A stretch of 64,000 nucleotides of DNA from Candidatus Peregrinibacteria bacterium (GCA_030688025.1 JAUYJL010000008.1:37136-101135); one strand, 5' to 3'. Counted from the stretch's first letter, positions 35,993 through 46,443 are shown. The notes: a model not told the origin generated them from the sequence alone. Numbers and translations are program-made.

Positions 35993-37303
35993 ATGAAGGT
36001 CTCCTCAAAAAAGTTAGCTTTTGTGCTTATTGCGATTTCCATCGTGGGAGGAGTTTTCGTGAATAAGGCCTTGAATAAGAGCGATTATGACATTATCAAC
36101 ACATCTGTTTTGGGTGTTTTGAAGGCAACTTATGAAGACATTGCTCCGTCCGCTTCTGATCTTGCAATCGTGAATGTTGTTTTGAATAAAGAGTCTGACC
36201 CGACTGAAAATTTCAATTACTACAAGTATAAAGCCAGCATCGTCGTGAAAAATAATGGCGGCAGGCTTATCAATGCACGTCTTCTTTTGCGCGGAGACGG
36301 GAATCAAAAAAGTGTGGTCGTGAGAAATACCGATTATGGATTTTCTTTGGCGAAAGACGGCACCTATATCATCAAAAATTATGACGTCATTTTTGACGGA
36401 AATTACAATGGCGGGGAAATTCCGATTTACATTGATATAACCGATAAAACCGACACGGACACTACAAATAATGTTTTTGTTTCGAAAGTTTTTGAGGGCC
36501 CAGCGAAGATCAAAGATATTTTTATTTCCGATATTTCGCCAGATGGAAAAATAGAACTTAATTTTAATGACAATAAATATTTTGTAAAAAAACATGGTTT
36601 CGAATTATTTCGAAAAGATAATGTTTCTTTGGAAACTGGAGAGGGAAAGTATTTTGAAAATACAGCTTTTGAAAAACCGATTGGATATCATGTCTATGAA
36701 AATTCTTTAAAAAATCTTGAAGCGGACTTTGATAAGACTGAGCGTACTGAGGAAAATTCTCATTATGTGAAATTTTCGGAGCATCCTTATGGCGCGACCA
36801 ACAATCATTATGTTTTCGTGAAAGCCACAAATCCAGAGAATGGATATTACGGAGTGAGTGACATCATAAAACTTGGGCCGCAAACAGATATGAATAGGGC
36901 GCAGTTTGTAAAAGCTTTCGTTGATTATTTGAAGATTTCTTTGGCTAAAGAGGACATGCTTTATTACACGGATGTAAGCCCTGATGAATGGTATGCACCT
37001 TATGTTAAAACAGTTTACAATCTTGGACTTTTGAATACTGCTTCTATCAGTTTTTCTCCTGAAAAAAAGATTACACGAGGTGACGTTTTGAAATTGGTAA
37101 TGGATTATTTTGAAGCTGACCTTACACAAAATACTGAAAAACATTTCAAAGATATTGATGAAAGTTCACCTATTTACCCTTACGCCCAGAGCTTTTTGGC
37201 CGATGGCAAAGCAAGTGGACTAGGTAGCAAATTTGCACCTGATTTACCCGCAACGCAGGATTTTATAAAAAATATTATAGATGAATATAGAAAAAATAAT
37301 TAA
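35993..37303 (+). CDS. SLH-domain surface protein
   Basis: C-terminal SLH-like repeats RAQFVKAFVDYLKI...YYTDVSPDEWYAPYVKTVYNLGLL...ITRGDVLKLVMDYF. Confidence 0.75.
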   Translation: MKVSSKKLAFVLIAISIVGGVFVNKALNKSDYDIINTSVLGVLKATYEDIAPSASDLAIVNVVLNKESDPTENFNYYKYKASIVVKNNGGRLINARLLLRGDGNQKSVVVRNTDYGFSLAKDGTYIIKNYDVIFDGNYNGGEIPIYIDITDKTDTDTTNNVFVSKVFEGPAKIKDIFISDISPDGKIELNFNDNKYFVKKHGFELFRKDNVSLETGEGKYFENTAFEKPIGYHVYENSLKNLEADFDKTERTEENSHYVKFSEHPYGATNNHYVFVKATNPENGYYGVSDIIKLGPQTDMNRAQFVKAFVDYLKISLAKEDMLYYTDVSPDEWYAPYVKTVYNLGLLNTASISFSPEKKITRGDVLKLVMDYFEADLTQNTEKHFKDIDESSPIYPYAQSFLADGKASGLGSKFAPDLPATQDFIKNIIDEYRKNN

Positions 37304-37928
37304 ATTTTATTTCCTTTTTGTGATGATTGTTTGCTCAACCGTTGCCGTTGGCGCGGATAGAAACACTCAAACTTTCATGGCGAATGTTTTGGGATATAAT
37401 TCCGTACAGCATTCTGTTAAAGACGTCGATAACAGGAAAATCGACCTTGAGATCTCAAAAAATAAAGAGGTTTTGTATGTGGTTGCAGGAAATACAAATG
37501 TAGATATTTCAAAAATATCTTTCAAGACTTATGATGACGAACTGACCTTGAACGGATTGAAATTTAAGATTTCAGGAGTGCTTTCTGGAAATATTGATAA
37601 GGCCGTTTTGAAAGATGGCGATGAGATTTTGGCTGAAGGAAGGGTAGAAAACGGATATGTTTCTTTTGGAAACGTCGGATACAAACTTGATGAGAATTCT
37701 GAAGGATTTGTGACCGTTGAAATTGATGCCGGTAAAAATTTGAGGGCGGGCGAAAGAATAAGGCTCGACATAGAGGATTCAAAAGATGTTTATGTGATGG
37801 TCGGTGGTGAAATTTTCGAATTAAAAAACTCTTTTCCTTTGAAAGGAAAACCTTTGAGTGTCGTTGCATTGCGCAAATGGGAGCCCGGATACACTATGCC
37901 TAAAGGCGCTGTAGTAGTGAAGAAATAA
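37281..37928 (+). CDS. Hypothetical secreted protein
   Basis: signal peptide, overlaps previous gene by ~23 nt. Confidence 0.6.
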   Translation: MNIEKIIKFYFLFVMIVCSTVAVGADRNTQTFMANVLGYNSVQHSVKDVDNRKIDLEISKNKEVLYVVAGNTNVDISKISFKTYDDELTLNGLKFKISGVLSGNIDKAVLKDGDEILAEGRVENGYVSFGNVGYKLDENSEGFVTVEIDAGKNLRAGERIRLDIEDSKDVYVMVGGEIFELKNSFPLKGKPLSVVALRKWEPGYTMPKGAVVVKK

Positions 37929-37931
37929 GTT

Positions 37932-39632
37932 TTAGATATTTTCTAGATAACATTTTTCGCAGTAGACTATTTCTTTGCGATTCGGTGCGTATGTAGTTGA
38001 TATTTCTGTCCCGCATTTCATACATTTTCTGTCGTATAGTTTTCTCGGATTCATTTTCCCTTTTCTTTCGAAATGCCTGCAATCGTGACATAGATGAGGC
38101 AAAGCCAATCCGTGTTTTCTGTAAAACTTTAATTCTTGAGGAATTATTTTGAAAGACTTTCCATCTTTTTCACATTCTATAGTTGTATTCAAAATTTCAT
38201 CTGTTACTCCCGATATATCGTTTGGGAGATCGTTTGCTTTTGTGCTTTTTAGTTCCGTTTTAGGCTTCTCATAGTCCTCCCAAAGAAACCCCTGTTTTTC
38301 CGCAGAAGTTTTATCTAATGGAAAATAATACTGAGCCATCGAGCTGTTGTATCCGATAAGGCTTATTTTGGGATCAAAAAATTCACCCCATTCCCCTGTT
38401 TTCTTTAAGTGTTCAATAATCCTTGGTAAAAGTTTTTCGTATTCTTCTTTTGTGTATTTTTTATTTAGGATGCAGTATTCGTTGTAATTTAGATTGGTGC
38501 ATCCGAAACAATTGCTTAGTTTATAGCAGTAATCACAATAAAAAGTGTCGTTGACCTGCGAGCATTTGTTACAAAATTTTACATTATTCGCTCTATAAAC
38601 GCCGACCGATTCATAGATAAAACTTGAATCCAGCCCTGTGTTGAAACAGTCATATCCTGTGTTCATCATGCCATCCCAAACATATTTACAATCCTGTGAT
38701 TCCATTACATCAAAACAATTTGTACAATTTTTTGAATTGCTTATGTAGTCGCCCAAACAATTTTCACTGCTATCTATTTCGAGGTTTTTGTGTGGGATTT
38801 TTAGCCTTAGCTCCGCCAATTTTTCCTTTGAGTCTCTTATGTTTTCGTATGTAAATTTGAATTCGTTTATGAATTTTTCATATTGTTCTCGACTTAATTG
38901 TTTGTTGAATAAACAATATTCTTTGTGATGAAGGCCTACACATCCGAAACAGTTTTTGCATCCGATTAAGTCTTCGCAAAAGAAACAATCGCTGATATTG
39001 CTTGAATTAAAGCAGTAAAAACAGTGATAACCTCCCGTCACTTTTGTGCACTCGTAACATAGTTCGCATGAGAGCGCCCAAAACATATCCATGGAGTCCT
39101 TGCCATAGGCGCTTGTCGTGCAGTAATAAAAATCTTGAGACTGTTCGCTGTTGAAACAAAGATAGGAATCTTTTAATTGACTTGTGTCATTGCAATAGTC
39201 GCTGTTTTCATTTGCCCTGTTATCGAGATTTATCTTCGGTACTTTTACGCAAAGCTCTTCGAACTGCTCGAAAAATGGCCTATTAAAGTCAAAATCCACT
39301 CCGTAATCAAGTGCATTCCATTTGTCTGACCACCATATTTTTTGTTCATAGACTGTGTATTTTGTTGTCGGCGGATATACGGAAAGCATGTCTTGATTTG
39401 AAAAAGAACACTTTGCTTTGTACAAAGTCCTTTCATTTCTGAAACACATTTTGCGCTGCATCCTGCACGGAGGACAAAGTGTTGGATGAGGAACATTCAT
39501 TTTCGCGTAAAAATCTTCATCTTCTTTTTCGATGAAAAATTTCGCTTCACATTTTTTACAATTTTTATTTTTTCGTTCCATATGTCTCCATGTAATCAAA
39601 CAATTTTTTGTATGATTCTTCGTGTGGAACAA
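37932..39632 (-). CDS. Large Cys-rich repeat protein with terminal zinc-ribbon-like CxxC pairs
   Basis: repeated C-x2-C / DCxNC units through ~500 aa; N-terminal CKKC...CPPC, C-terminal CHDC...CMKC...CEKC. Confidence 0.75.
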   Translation of the reverse strand: MFHTKNHTKNCLITWRHMERKNKNCKKCEAKFFIEKEDEDFYAKMNVPHPTLCPPCRMQRKMCFRNERTLYKAKCSFSNQDMLSVYPPTTKYTVYEQKIWWSDKWNALDYGVDFDFNRPFFEQFEELCVKVPKINLDNRANENSDYCNDTSQLKDSYLCFNSEQSQDFYYCTTSAYGKDSMDMFWALSCELCYECTKVTGGYHCFYCFNSSNISDCFFCEDLIGCKNCFGCVGLHHKEYCLFNKQLSREQYEKFINEFKFTYENIRDSKEKLAELRLKIPHKNLEIDSSENCLGDYISNSKNCTNCFDVMESQDCKYVWDGMMNTGYDCFNTGLDSSFIYESVGVYRANNVKFCNKCSQVNDTFYCDYCYKLSNCFGCTNLNYNEYCILNKKYTKEEYEKLLPRIIEHLKKTGEWGEFFDPKISLIGYNSSMAQYYFPLDKTSAEKQGFLWEDYEKPKTELKSTKANDLPNDISGVTDEILNTTIECEKDGKSFKIIPQELKFYRKHGLALPHLCHDCRHFERKGKMNPRKLYDRKCMKCGTEISTTYAPNRKEIVYCEKCYLENI

Positions 39633-40113
39633 AAGTTTTGTCGTTGGCCTCTATGTGCTGTTTTAGCTCTGCCACCTGCATGAATTTCACTTCTGAAACT
39701 TCTTCCGGATCGAGTTTTAGATCTTTTATTTCCATATCTTTTTTCATGAGATAAACATCTTTGTGTTCGTTGTTTACGAATTTGCCTTTGTTGGTTACGC
39801 AAGAATCTTTGACTTTAAAAAGCAATTTTAAGCCTCTCTCTTCAGTATCAAGACCCAATTCTTCTTTCAGTTCGCGTATTGCCGAAGTTTTAGAATCCTC
39901 TCCTTCCGAAATATGGCCTGAGCAAGACACTTCCCAAAGACCGGGGAATGATTCTTTTTTCTTTGCGCGCTTCTGAAGTAAAAGTTCGCCACGACTATTC
40001 AAAATCCAAATATCCACAGCCATATGCCAGTCTCCATCTTTGTGAACTTCTGCTCGAAGTTTTGTTTGATTTAGTTGCTTGCCGTTTTTGTCATAAAGGT
40101 CGAAATATTCCAT
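39565..40113 (-). CDS. Nudix hydrolase
   Basis: Nudix box GHISEGEDSKTSAIRELKEELGL. Confidence 0.9.
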   Translation of the reverse strand: MEYFDLYDKNGKQLNQTKLRAEVHKDGDWHMAVDIWILNSRGELLLQKRAKKKESFPGLWEVSCSGHISEGEDSKTSAIRELKEELGLDTEERGLKLLFKVKDSCVTNKGKFVNNEHKDVYLMKKDMEIKDLKLDPEEVSEVKFMQVAELKQHIEANDKTFVPHEESYKKLFDYMETYGTKK

Positions 40114-40187
40114 TTGATTGTTTTTTGTAGATGACGTAATTTCAGTTTAGCTCTTTTTGAAGCATTTGTTAACCCTTAAGTGCCTTA

Positions 40188-40529
40188 ATGTATTATCTCT
40201 ACATACTTGAATGCGCTGATAATACCTTATACACGGGAATTACCGTAGATTTGGAGCGCAGAATAAAAGAACATAATACTTCCAAACTTGGCGCGAAATA
40301 CACTGCTGCACGCAGACCTGTGTACCTTGTCTATTCAAAAAAGTTTCGAAACAGGTCGACGGCTTCGAAGGCCGAGAGTCAAGTGAAGGGGCTCCACAGA
40401 GAAGAAAAGTTAGAGTTAATAAAAAAACCGGTGTATAATTATAGCAATATTTTAACCTCAAAAAATATGGCTAAAGGTAAAGATAGTCGTAAGGAGAAGA
40501 AAAAACCAAAAAAAGATAAGAAGAAATAG
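40188..40529 (+). CDS. GIY-YIG endonuclease-like protein with Lys-rich tail
   Basis: YYLYILECADNTLYTGITVDLERRIKEHN. Confidence 0.87.
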   Translation: MYYLYILECADNTLYTGITVDLERRIKEHNTSKLGAKYTAARRPVYLVYSKKFRNRSTASKAESQVKGLHREEKLELIKKPVYNYSNILTSKNMAKGKDSRKEKKKPKKDKKK

Positions 40530-40548
40530 TTCTCGTCGTTTTCAGCTT

Positions 40549-40590
40549 GTTCTTCTATATTAAAACGCCTCAAGTATATGAGGCGTTTTG
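40549..40590. repeat. comM 3'-end-like repeat forming a strong hairpin (copy 1)
   Basis: CTTCTATATTAAAACGCCTCAAGTATATGAGGCGTTTT vs 41993-42030 CTTCTATATTGCAACGCCTCAAGTATATGGGGCGTTTC. Confidence 0.7.
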
Positions 40591-40632
40591 GTGTTAGCCG
40601 TTTTGACTGCATCACGGCACGAGAATGTGCAT

Positions 40633-41895
40633 TTAGAATTTGATTTTGCCTACAAATTCATCTGTAGTGGTAATTGTGTTTGGCATTGTTGCGTAAAAAA
40701 CATCTGTCATTATGCCAGATTCAGCTGATCTTATCGTGATATTGAACATGTGATTGTCTGATTTTAGCCCATTTGGGATATAATATTCTACCCCATCCAG
40801 TTTACCTGTAAAATCTGAGAAATAGTGATACTGCACCCTTAGTGCCTTTTTGCCGCCTACTGTTGTTTTTTCCACCTCAATATCTTCTAACCCTAAACCT
40901 TTGCTTTTAGAGAAAATAAGCTTTAGCTCGTTTTCTGATTTGTCGAAATCAAATAAAGACCAGTTTGTTTGAGCAATATCGCCGCTTCCTGTAAGTACAA
41001 AATCTGAGCGTTCATACCATATTTCCGGAGTTTCTTTGTTTTGGTTGCCTAATTCATCTTCAAAATTGAAAAAGTATAGCTGTTCTTTGAAATTGGATTT
41101 GTCGTACATTACCGCGCTGCCAAATGTTTTAGGTACGCACATTTGTGTTGGTTCGCTGTCTACTTGGATTATAAAGTATTCATCGTTGTGGCAATCTACC
41201 GCATCATCTACAAGTTCGTCGTATGTTACGTATTCGGTCGTGAATGGATTTCCACTTGTTAGCTCATATGGAGTGTCCATGAATTTGCTCTTCATTGTTC
41301 GATGAAGGAGATTTGCCATTTGTCCGCGAGTTACATTTTGATCCAAATTTGCAAAGGCTAGCGGAATGATATGGCCATCTTCTGCTATTTCTGTGAGTTC
41401 TTTGTACCAAGGCGTACCCTCTTCAAACGAAGCTCCAACGGTTTTTAGAGTAATTTTTAGGGCCTCTGCTAGATTCACTTTGCTTTCTGGGCTAAATGTT
41501 CCGTCTGGATTTCCTTTTACTATTCCTTGAGTTTTAGCATAACAGACATATTTTGTATACCATTCATGTGGAGGTACGTCTGTGAAACAGCCTTGATCCC
41601 CATAATCGTCTACAGGGTTTGCGGCGCTGAATTGCACTAATCCTTCTACGAGTATTTTTAGAAATTCAGCACGATTTAATTTGCGATTTGGTTTGAATTC
41701 GCTGTCTGAGTATCCTTGCACTATGTTTAGATTCGATAGAAACGAAATGTCCTTTTCGTATTTGTGAGTGCTGTCTACATCGAGATATTGGACTGTGGCA
41801 AAGGCTGTTTGGGAAATCAGAAGTGAGAAAATGATAGAGACCAGTAGGAGTTTTTGCATTTTTTGTGGAATTATGTTATAAATCGATTGTAGCAT
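40633..41895 (-). CDS. SLH-domain surface protein
   Basis: signal peptide and SLH repeats (YEKDISFLSNLNIVQGYSDSEFKPNRKLNRAEFLKIL; YVCYAKTQGIVKGNPDGTFSPESKVNLAEALKITL). Confidence 0.87.
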   Translation of the reverse strand: MLQSIYNIIPQKMQKLLLVSIIFSLLISQTAFATVQYLDVDSTHKYEKDISFLSNLNIVQGYSDSEFKPNRKLNRAEFLKILVEGLVQFSAANPVDDYGDQGCFTDVPPHEWYTKYVCYAKTQGIVKGNPDGTFSPESKVNLAEALKITLKTVGASFEEGTPWYKELTEIAEDGHIIPLAFANLDQNVTRGQMANLLHRTMKSKFMDTPYELTSGNPFTTEYVTYDELVDDAVDCHNDEYFIIQVDSEPTQMCVPKTFGSAVMYDKSNFKEQLYFFNFEDELGNQNKETPEIWYERSDFVLTGSGDIAQTNWSLFDFDKSENELKLIFSKSKGLGLEDIEVEKTTVGGKKALRVQYHYFSDFTGKLDGVEYYIPNGLKSDNHMFNITIRSAESGIMTDVFYATMPNTITTTDEFVGKIKF

Positions 41896-41982
41896 CTTTT
41901 TGGTTTAATACCAATGCTCTGTTCAAACCTGCAGGAGTCCATCAATGTGAAGATCTGATTTTTAGCTTAGGCGAGGCTGAGG

Positions 41983-43506
41983 CTAGCTCGTCCTTCTATA
42001 TTGCAACGCCTCAAGTATATGGGGCGTTTCGATTTTTTCTTTTAGGTCCATGTCGGCGATTGTGCGGGAAATTTTTATGATTTTTAGGTAGCCTCGGTTT
42101 GAGAGATTTAGTTTTTCGGAGGCGCGATTTAAGATGTCTTTTGCGTCTTGCGTAAGTTCGCAGTATTTTTTTATGTCTTCGATATCCATGTCGCCGTTTC
42201 GTGAAATTGAGGATTTTGAGAATCTTTCTTTTTGCATTTTTTCGGCGTTTTCCATGAAGGATGGATGTGAAGATTTTTGAGGATTTTTTGGTTGCGATTC
42301 TTTTTCCAAGACTTCGTGTATGTTTGATTTTTCAACTTCCACGAAAATATCGAAGCGATCGAGAAGTGGACCGGAAAGCCGTTTTTGGTAGTTGCCGATT
42401 TGCGAGTCAGTACAAATGCAACGAATCTTTTTGTCCGTTTTAAATCCACATGGGCATGGATTCATTGTCGCAAGAAACATAAAATTTGAAGGAAATTTTA
42501 TCGCCAAATTTATGCGAGAGATGTTTATAAATTTGTCTTCGAGCGGTTGTCTTAGAGAGTCTAAAACTGTCGGATTGAACTCTGCAATTTCGTCAAAAAA
42601 TAAAATTCCATTGTGCGCAAGTGAAATCTCGCCCGGGCGGGGAATGTTTCCGCCGCCTATTATTGACGACATCGTTGCGGTGTGATGAACTTCACGGAAA
42701 GGTCTGGATTTTACGAGCGGAGAGTCGGCATTTAATAATCCTGAAACCGAATAAATTTTTGTAGTTTCCAAAATTTCTTCTTTTGTCATTTGCGGAAGAA
42801 GGTGTTTGAAAGCTCTGCAAAGTATCGTTTTCCCGCAGCCCGGAGATCCATGAAGCAAAATGTTGTGCCTCCCGCAAGCGCCTATAGTAAGAGCTCTTTT
42901 GGCCTTTTCGAGTCCTATTATTTTGTCGATAAAAGTAAAATCGCAAGTGTTTTGGTCCGAGTCTTCGTTTGCACTTTTGTATGGCAAAATTTCTTTTTTG
43001 CCCGAAGCAAATTCCACGATGTCTTTCAAGTCTTCGATGGGAATTATCTCTATTCCTTCGATAAAACTCGCTTCCAAAGCATTGTCGGCAGGTAAAAATA
43101 TTTTCTCAAAACCCTGCTCTTTTGCGAATTGTGTAATGAGTAATGCGCCGGCGATGCGATTTACTTTTCCGGTCAAAGACAGCTCACCAACGATTATCGA
43201 ATTTTCAAATTTTTCTTTTGGGACTTGTTTGCTTTCGATCAACATACTGAGGGCTATCGGCAAATCGAAAAGTGCGCCTTGTTTGCGGACTTGAGCCGGC
43301 GCGAGGTTTATTGTTTTTCTTGTTTTTGGAAATTCCATCCCCGAATTTTTTATTCCGAGACGCACTCGTTCTTTTGATTCTTGTACCGAAGTATCGCCTA
43401 AGCCCACTATCGAAAATGACGGCATGCCGTTTGAGATGTCCGCCTCGACCTCTATTATTCGGCATAATAGACCCGTAAAAGAGCATGAATATATTTTTTC
43501 TGCCAT
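41983..43506 (-). CDS. comM: Mg-chelatase-like competence protein ComM (YifB family)
   Basis: SIVGLGDTSVQESKERVR, HGSPGCGKTILCRAF, RPFREVHHTATMSSIIGGG, LATMNPCPCG. Confidence 0.92.
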   Translation of the reverse strand: MAEKIYSCSFTGLLCRIIEVEADISNGMPSFSIVGLGDTSVQESKERVRLGIKNSGMEFPKTRKTINLAPAQVRKQGALFDLPIALSMLIESKQVPKEKFENSIIVGELSLTGKVNRIAGALLITQFAKEQGFEKIFLPADNALEASFIEGIEIIPIEDLKDIVEFASGKKEILPYKSANEDSDQNTCDFTFIDKIIGLEKAKRALTIGACGRHNILLHGSPGCGKTILCRAFKHLLPQMTKEEILETTKIYSVSGLLNADSPLVKSRPFREVHHTATMSSIIGGGNIPRPGEISLAHNGILFFDEIAEFNPTVLDSLRQPLEDKFINISRINLAIKFPSNFMFLATMNPCPCGFKTDKKIRCICTDSQIGNYQKRLSGPLLDRFDIFVEVEKSNIHEVLEKESQPKNPQKSSHPSFMENAEKMQKERFSKSSISRNGDMDIEDIKKYCELTQDAKDILNRASEKLNLSNRGYLKIIKISRTIADMDLKEKIETPHILEALQYRRTS

Positions 43507-43591
43507 AGTTTTTTTGTTAGAAAACTATCGAACTATGACAGGTCGACATTAAATTTTCGTTAAATATTCTTAAAATTTTTCTAAAATCTAT

Positions 43592-44560
43592 CTACTCGAG
43601 GATGATTCTGAATTTTTTATCTTTTGTTGCGACGTAGACCACTCCCCCATTTGCGGTGGCGATGATGTCTTGAGGATATTCTTTTATTTCCGGGAATGTA
43701 CCGAAATTTTTGAAAGTGCCTAGTCTTGGGTCGTACAAATTTACGCTGAAATTTTGGCTTATTACCATGATTTTGTTACCGTATATCCAATCTGTTTTTA
43801 GAGTGTTTTCTATCTTTGTTTGAGTCGGTGCACTTATATTTTTTGCGCCTAAGTCCATGAGCCACCAATATTCTGAGTCTGCCGTTTTAAACTGAAAAAG
43901 ATTTCCGTCGGGAGAAAATTTCCATTCCGTTATGCCGGCGTAATCAAAAACAGGAAGTGGCGTTTTGGTTTTGATGGAGAGGTCTACGGCATACGCCTTC
44001 AGTTGTGATTCCGTGGCTATTTTTGGGTTTTCAATAACAATTGCAGTGTATTTCGATCCAAAAATTTTTGAATCTTTAATCTCTTCCGTAAAATACGTTA
44101 GAGCTTTTTTCAAAGAATCCGATTTATCAAAGAGTTTGTAGTTTTTTGTTTCCTCATTGAACATGATGTCATATAAGATCTCTTTTTCTTTTTCCGGGAT
44201 TACGTCTGTTTCTTCGATGTATGGATTTACTTTGAATGCCAAGGTATAAGGTATCGTTTTCCATAATTTGAAATCCATCGGAATCAAGTCCTGCTGAAAA
44301 TTTTCTTTTGAGATTATTACTTGGTAAGTGCCTGTTTTTGCTTTCAGTTCACACGGAGAGTCGACACAGAAAAATGTTTCTACTCCAAAAAGTTCCGCTT
44401 TAAATGGCGCTTCTCCGTAAAGAGTCACTTTTCCGAAATCCAAAAAATTCGCCCAAACAAAATACAAAATAGCACTGCCTAAAATAATCAGAAAAAATGC
44501 CACTCTCCTGCGTGTTTTGCTTTTTTCTTCGTCCGGCGTTTGATATTGCTCGTCATCCAT
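43592..44560 (-). CDS. Hypothetical membrane protein with PEGA-like region
   Basis: single N-terminal TM; VTLYGEAPFKAELFGVETFFCVDSPCELKAKTGTYQVIISKENFQ. Confidence 0.6.
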   Translation of the reverse strand: MDDEQYQTPDEEKSKTRRRVAFFLIILGSAILYFVWANFLDFGKVTLYGEAPFKAELFGVETFFCVDSPCELKAKTGTYQVIISKENFQQDLIPMDFKLWKTIPYTLAFKVNPYIEETDVIPEKEKEILYDIMFNEETKNYKLFDKSDSLKKALTYFTEEIKDSKIFGSKYTAIVIENPKIATESQLKAYAVDLSIKTKTPLPVFDYAGITEWKFSPDGNLFQFKTADSEYWWLMDLGAKNISAPTQTKIENTLKTDWIYGNKIMVISQNFSVNLYDPRLGTFKNFGTFPEIKEYPQDIIATANGGVVYVATKDKKFRIILE

Positions 44561-44924
44561 TCAGGATATTTTTAAAATGTTTTATGCCGAGGAATTTCCC
44601 CTCTCTTGTTAATTTTACGGCAATTACATCTATTCTCCAACTTTTATGCCGGATTTCCCTTGCGAGATTTAAAAAATTTATCGCAGCTTTAAGTGTTTTT
44701 ATTTTTTTCTCATGCGTAACAGACTCCTCTGGTTCGCCAAAAAGATTCGACGATCTGGTCTTTACTTCAACAAAAACTATTTCTTGCGTGATTATTTCAA
44801 ATGCCACGATGTCTAGCTCCCCTTCCCGGAAATAAACATTCTTTTGCAAGATTTTGTAATTATTGGCAATAAGAAATTTTTCAGCTATGACTTCTCCTGT
44901 TTTCCCGAGCCACATCTTGTCCAT
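44553..44924 (-). CDS. yraN: YraN/UPF0102 family endonuclease-like protein
   Basis: GEVIAEKFLIANNYKILQKNVYFREGELDIVAF...VFVEVKTRSSNLFG. Confidence 0.88.
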   Translation of the reverse strand: MDKMWLGKTGEVIAEKFLIANNYKILQKNVYFREGELDIVAFEIITQEIVFVEVKTRSSNLFGEPEESVTHEKKIKTLKAAINFLNLAREIRHKSWRIDVIAVKLTREGKFLGIKHFKNILNG

Positions 44925-44940
44925 CAGTATAAGGTTATTT

Positions 44941-44962
44941 GGTGTATGACTAGTCGTACACC
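44941..44962. promoter_or_regulatory. 22-bp near-perfect palindrome in yraN/dnaB divergent intergenic region
   Basis: GGTGTATGACTAGTCGTACACC, 20/22 symmetric. Confidence 0.5.
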
Positions 44963-45069
44963 ATGGACATTAAATTTTTATAAAATCCTTGTTGAAGAGT
45001 GAAGTTTTTTAGTGTAATACTTGTAGTCCGAGCACATAGGGGGCAAAGGAAATTCTATAATTAAAGCTT

Positions 45070-46443
45070 ATGTCTGATCAAAGCGGTTTTGTTCCGCCTC
45101 ATAGTTTGGAGGCAGAAAAATCCACAATTGGTTCTATCTTGATTGATAAGGATGCGATCACAAAGGTTTCCGATTTTATTAAAAGTGATGATTTTTATCA
45201 TGATGCACATCGGCTTATCTATCAGTCAATGGTCGATCTTTATGATAAAAGAACTCCTATCGATTTGGTGACTTTGACTAATATTTTGGAAGAAAAGAAA
45301 TCTCTAAAAATAATTGGAGGAGCTTCTTATTTGGCGCTTTTGGCAAACGAAGTTCCGACCGCCACTCATATTTTTCAGTATGCGACTATCGTCAAACAAA
45401 AGTCGATTTTGAGGAAATTAATTTTGGCGGGAGATGCGATAAAAGGGCTTGGATATATGGAAGAACAGGATACGGAAGAGCTTATTGAAAAGGCTGAGCG
45501 TTCGCTTTTTTCAGTTTCTCAGACATACATGAGTGATCGTTTTGTGCATATTAAAGATGTTTTGAATAAAACTTATGAAAAAATTTCCGATTTACACGAT
45601 CCTGAAGCGAAAGAAAAATATCGTGGTATTCCCACAGGATTTAAGGCTTTGGATAATCTTTTGTCAGGACTTCAACCTTCGGATCTTGTAATTCTTGCGG
45701 CCAGACCGTCTATGGGAAAAACCGCTCTTGCGCTTAACATAGCCCAAAATGTCGCAAAAAGAGGAAAATGCGTCGGACTTATTTCTCTCGAAATGTCGAA
45801 AGAACAACTTGTTGAAAGAATGTTTTGCTCTCTTCTTTCCGTCGATTCATGGAAAATGCGAACTGGAAAACTTAGTGATGATGATTTTGGAAGAATCGGA
45901 TCAATCATGGATGAGCTGAATTCTATGAAAATTTTTATAGATGATTCTATTGGAAATTCTATCGCCGAGCTCAAGGCTAAGGCCAGAAGGCTGAAAATGG
46001 AGAATGGGTTGGATTTCCTTGTGATTGATTATTTGCAACTTATGAGCGCCGGCAGTTCCGGCTATAGTTCTCAATCAAATCGTGTACAAGAAATTTCTGA
46101 AATTTCCAGATCTTTGAAGGCTTTAGCTCGTGATCTTTCTATTCCGATTTTGGCACTTTCGCAGCTTTCTCGTGCGGTTGAAATGAGACCTAGCAAAGTT
46201 CCACAGCTTAGTGATTTGCGTGAATCTGGAGCGATTGAGCAAGATGCGGACGTTGTTCTGATGATGTATCGTGAGGATTATTATGAAGAAGATACAGATA
46301 GAAAAGGTGTCACAGATTTATTTATCAGAAAACATAGAAATGGGCCTATTGGTCACATCGAACTCGCATTCAAGAAAGAACAAATGAAATTTTTGGATAT
46401 TGATACGAAGAGAAAGTTTGATGATTATGCAAAAATGGAATAA
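45070..46443 (+). CDS. dnaB: Replicative DNA helicase
   Basis: PPHSLEAEKSTIGSIL, ILAARPSMGKTALALNIA, IDYLQLMS, SRAVE...LSDLRESGAIEQDADVV. Confidence 0.95.
   Translation: MSDQSGFVPPHSLEAEKSTIGSILIDKDAITKVSDFIKSDDFYHDAHRLIYQSMVDLYDKRTPIDLVTLTNILEEKKSLKIIGGASYLALLANEVPTATHIFQYATIVKQKSILRKLILAGDAIKGLGYMEEQDTEELIEKAERSLFSVSQTYMSDRFVHIKDVLNKTYEKISDLHDPEAKEKYRGIPTGFKALDNLLSGLQPSDLVILAARPSMGKTALALNIAQNVAKRGKCVGLISLEMSKEQLVERMFCSLLSVDSWKMRTGKLSDDDFGRIGSIMDELNSMKIFIDDSIGNSIAELKAKARRLKMENGLDFLVIDYLQLMSAGSSGYSSQSNRVQEISEISRSLKALARDLSIPILALSQLSRAVEMRPSKVPQLSDLRESGAIEQDADVVLMMYREDYYEEDTDRKGVTDLFIRKHRNGPIGHIELAFKKEQMKFLDIDTKRKFDDYAKME

Noticed and set aside
41983-43506. comM interrupted by a genomic island (AbaR-like)
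   Set aside because: comM is intact; only its 3' end appears duplicated nearby.
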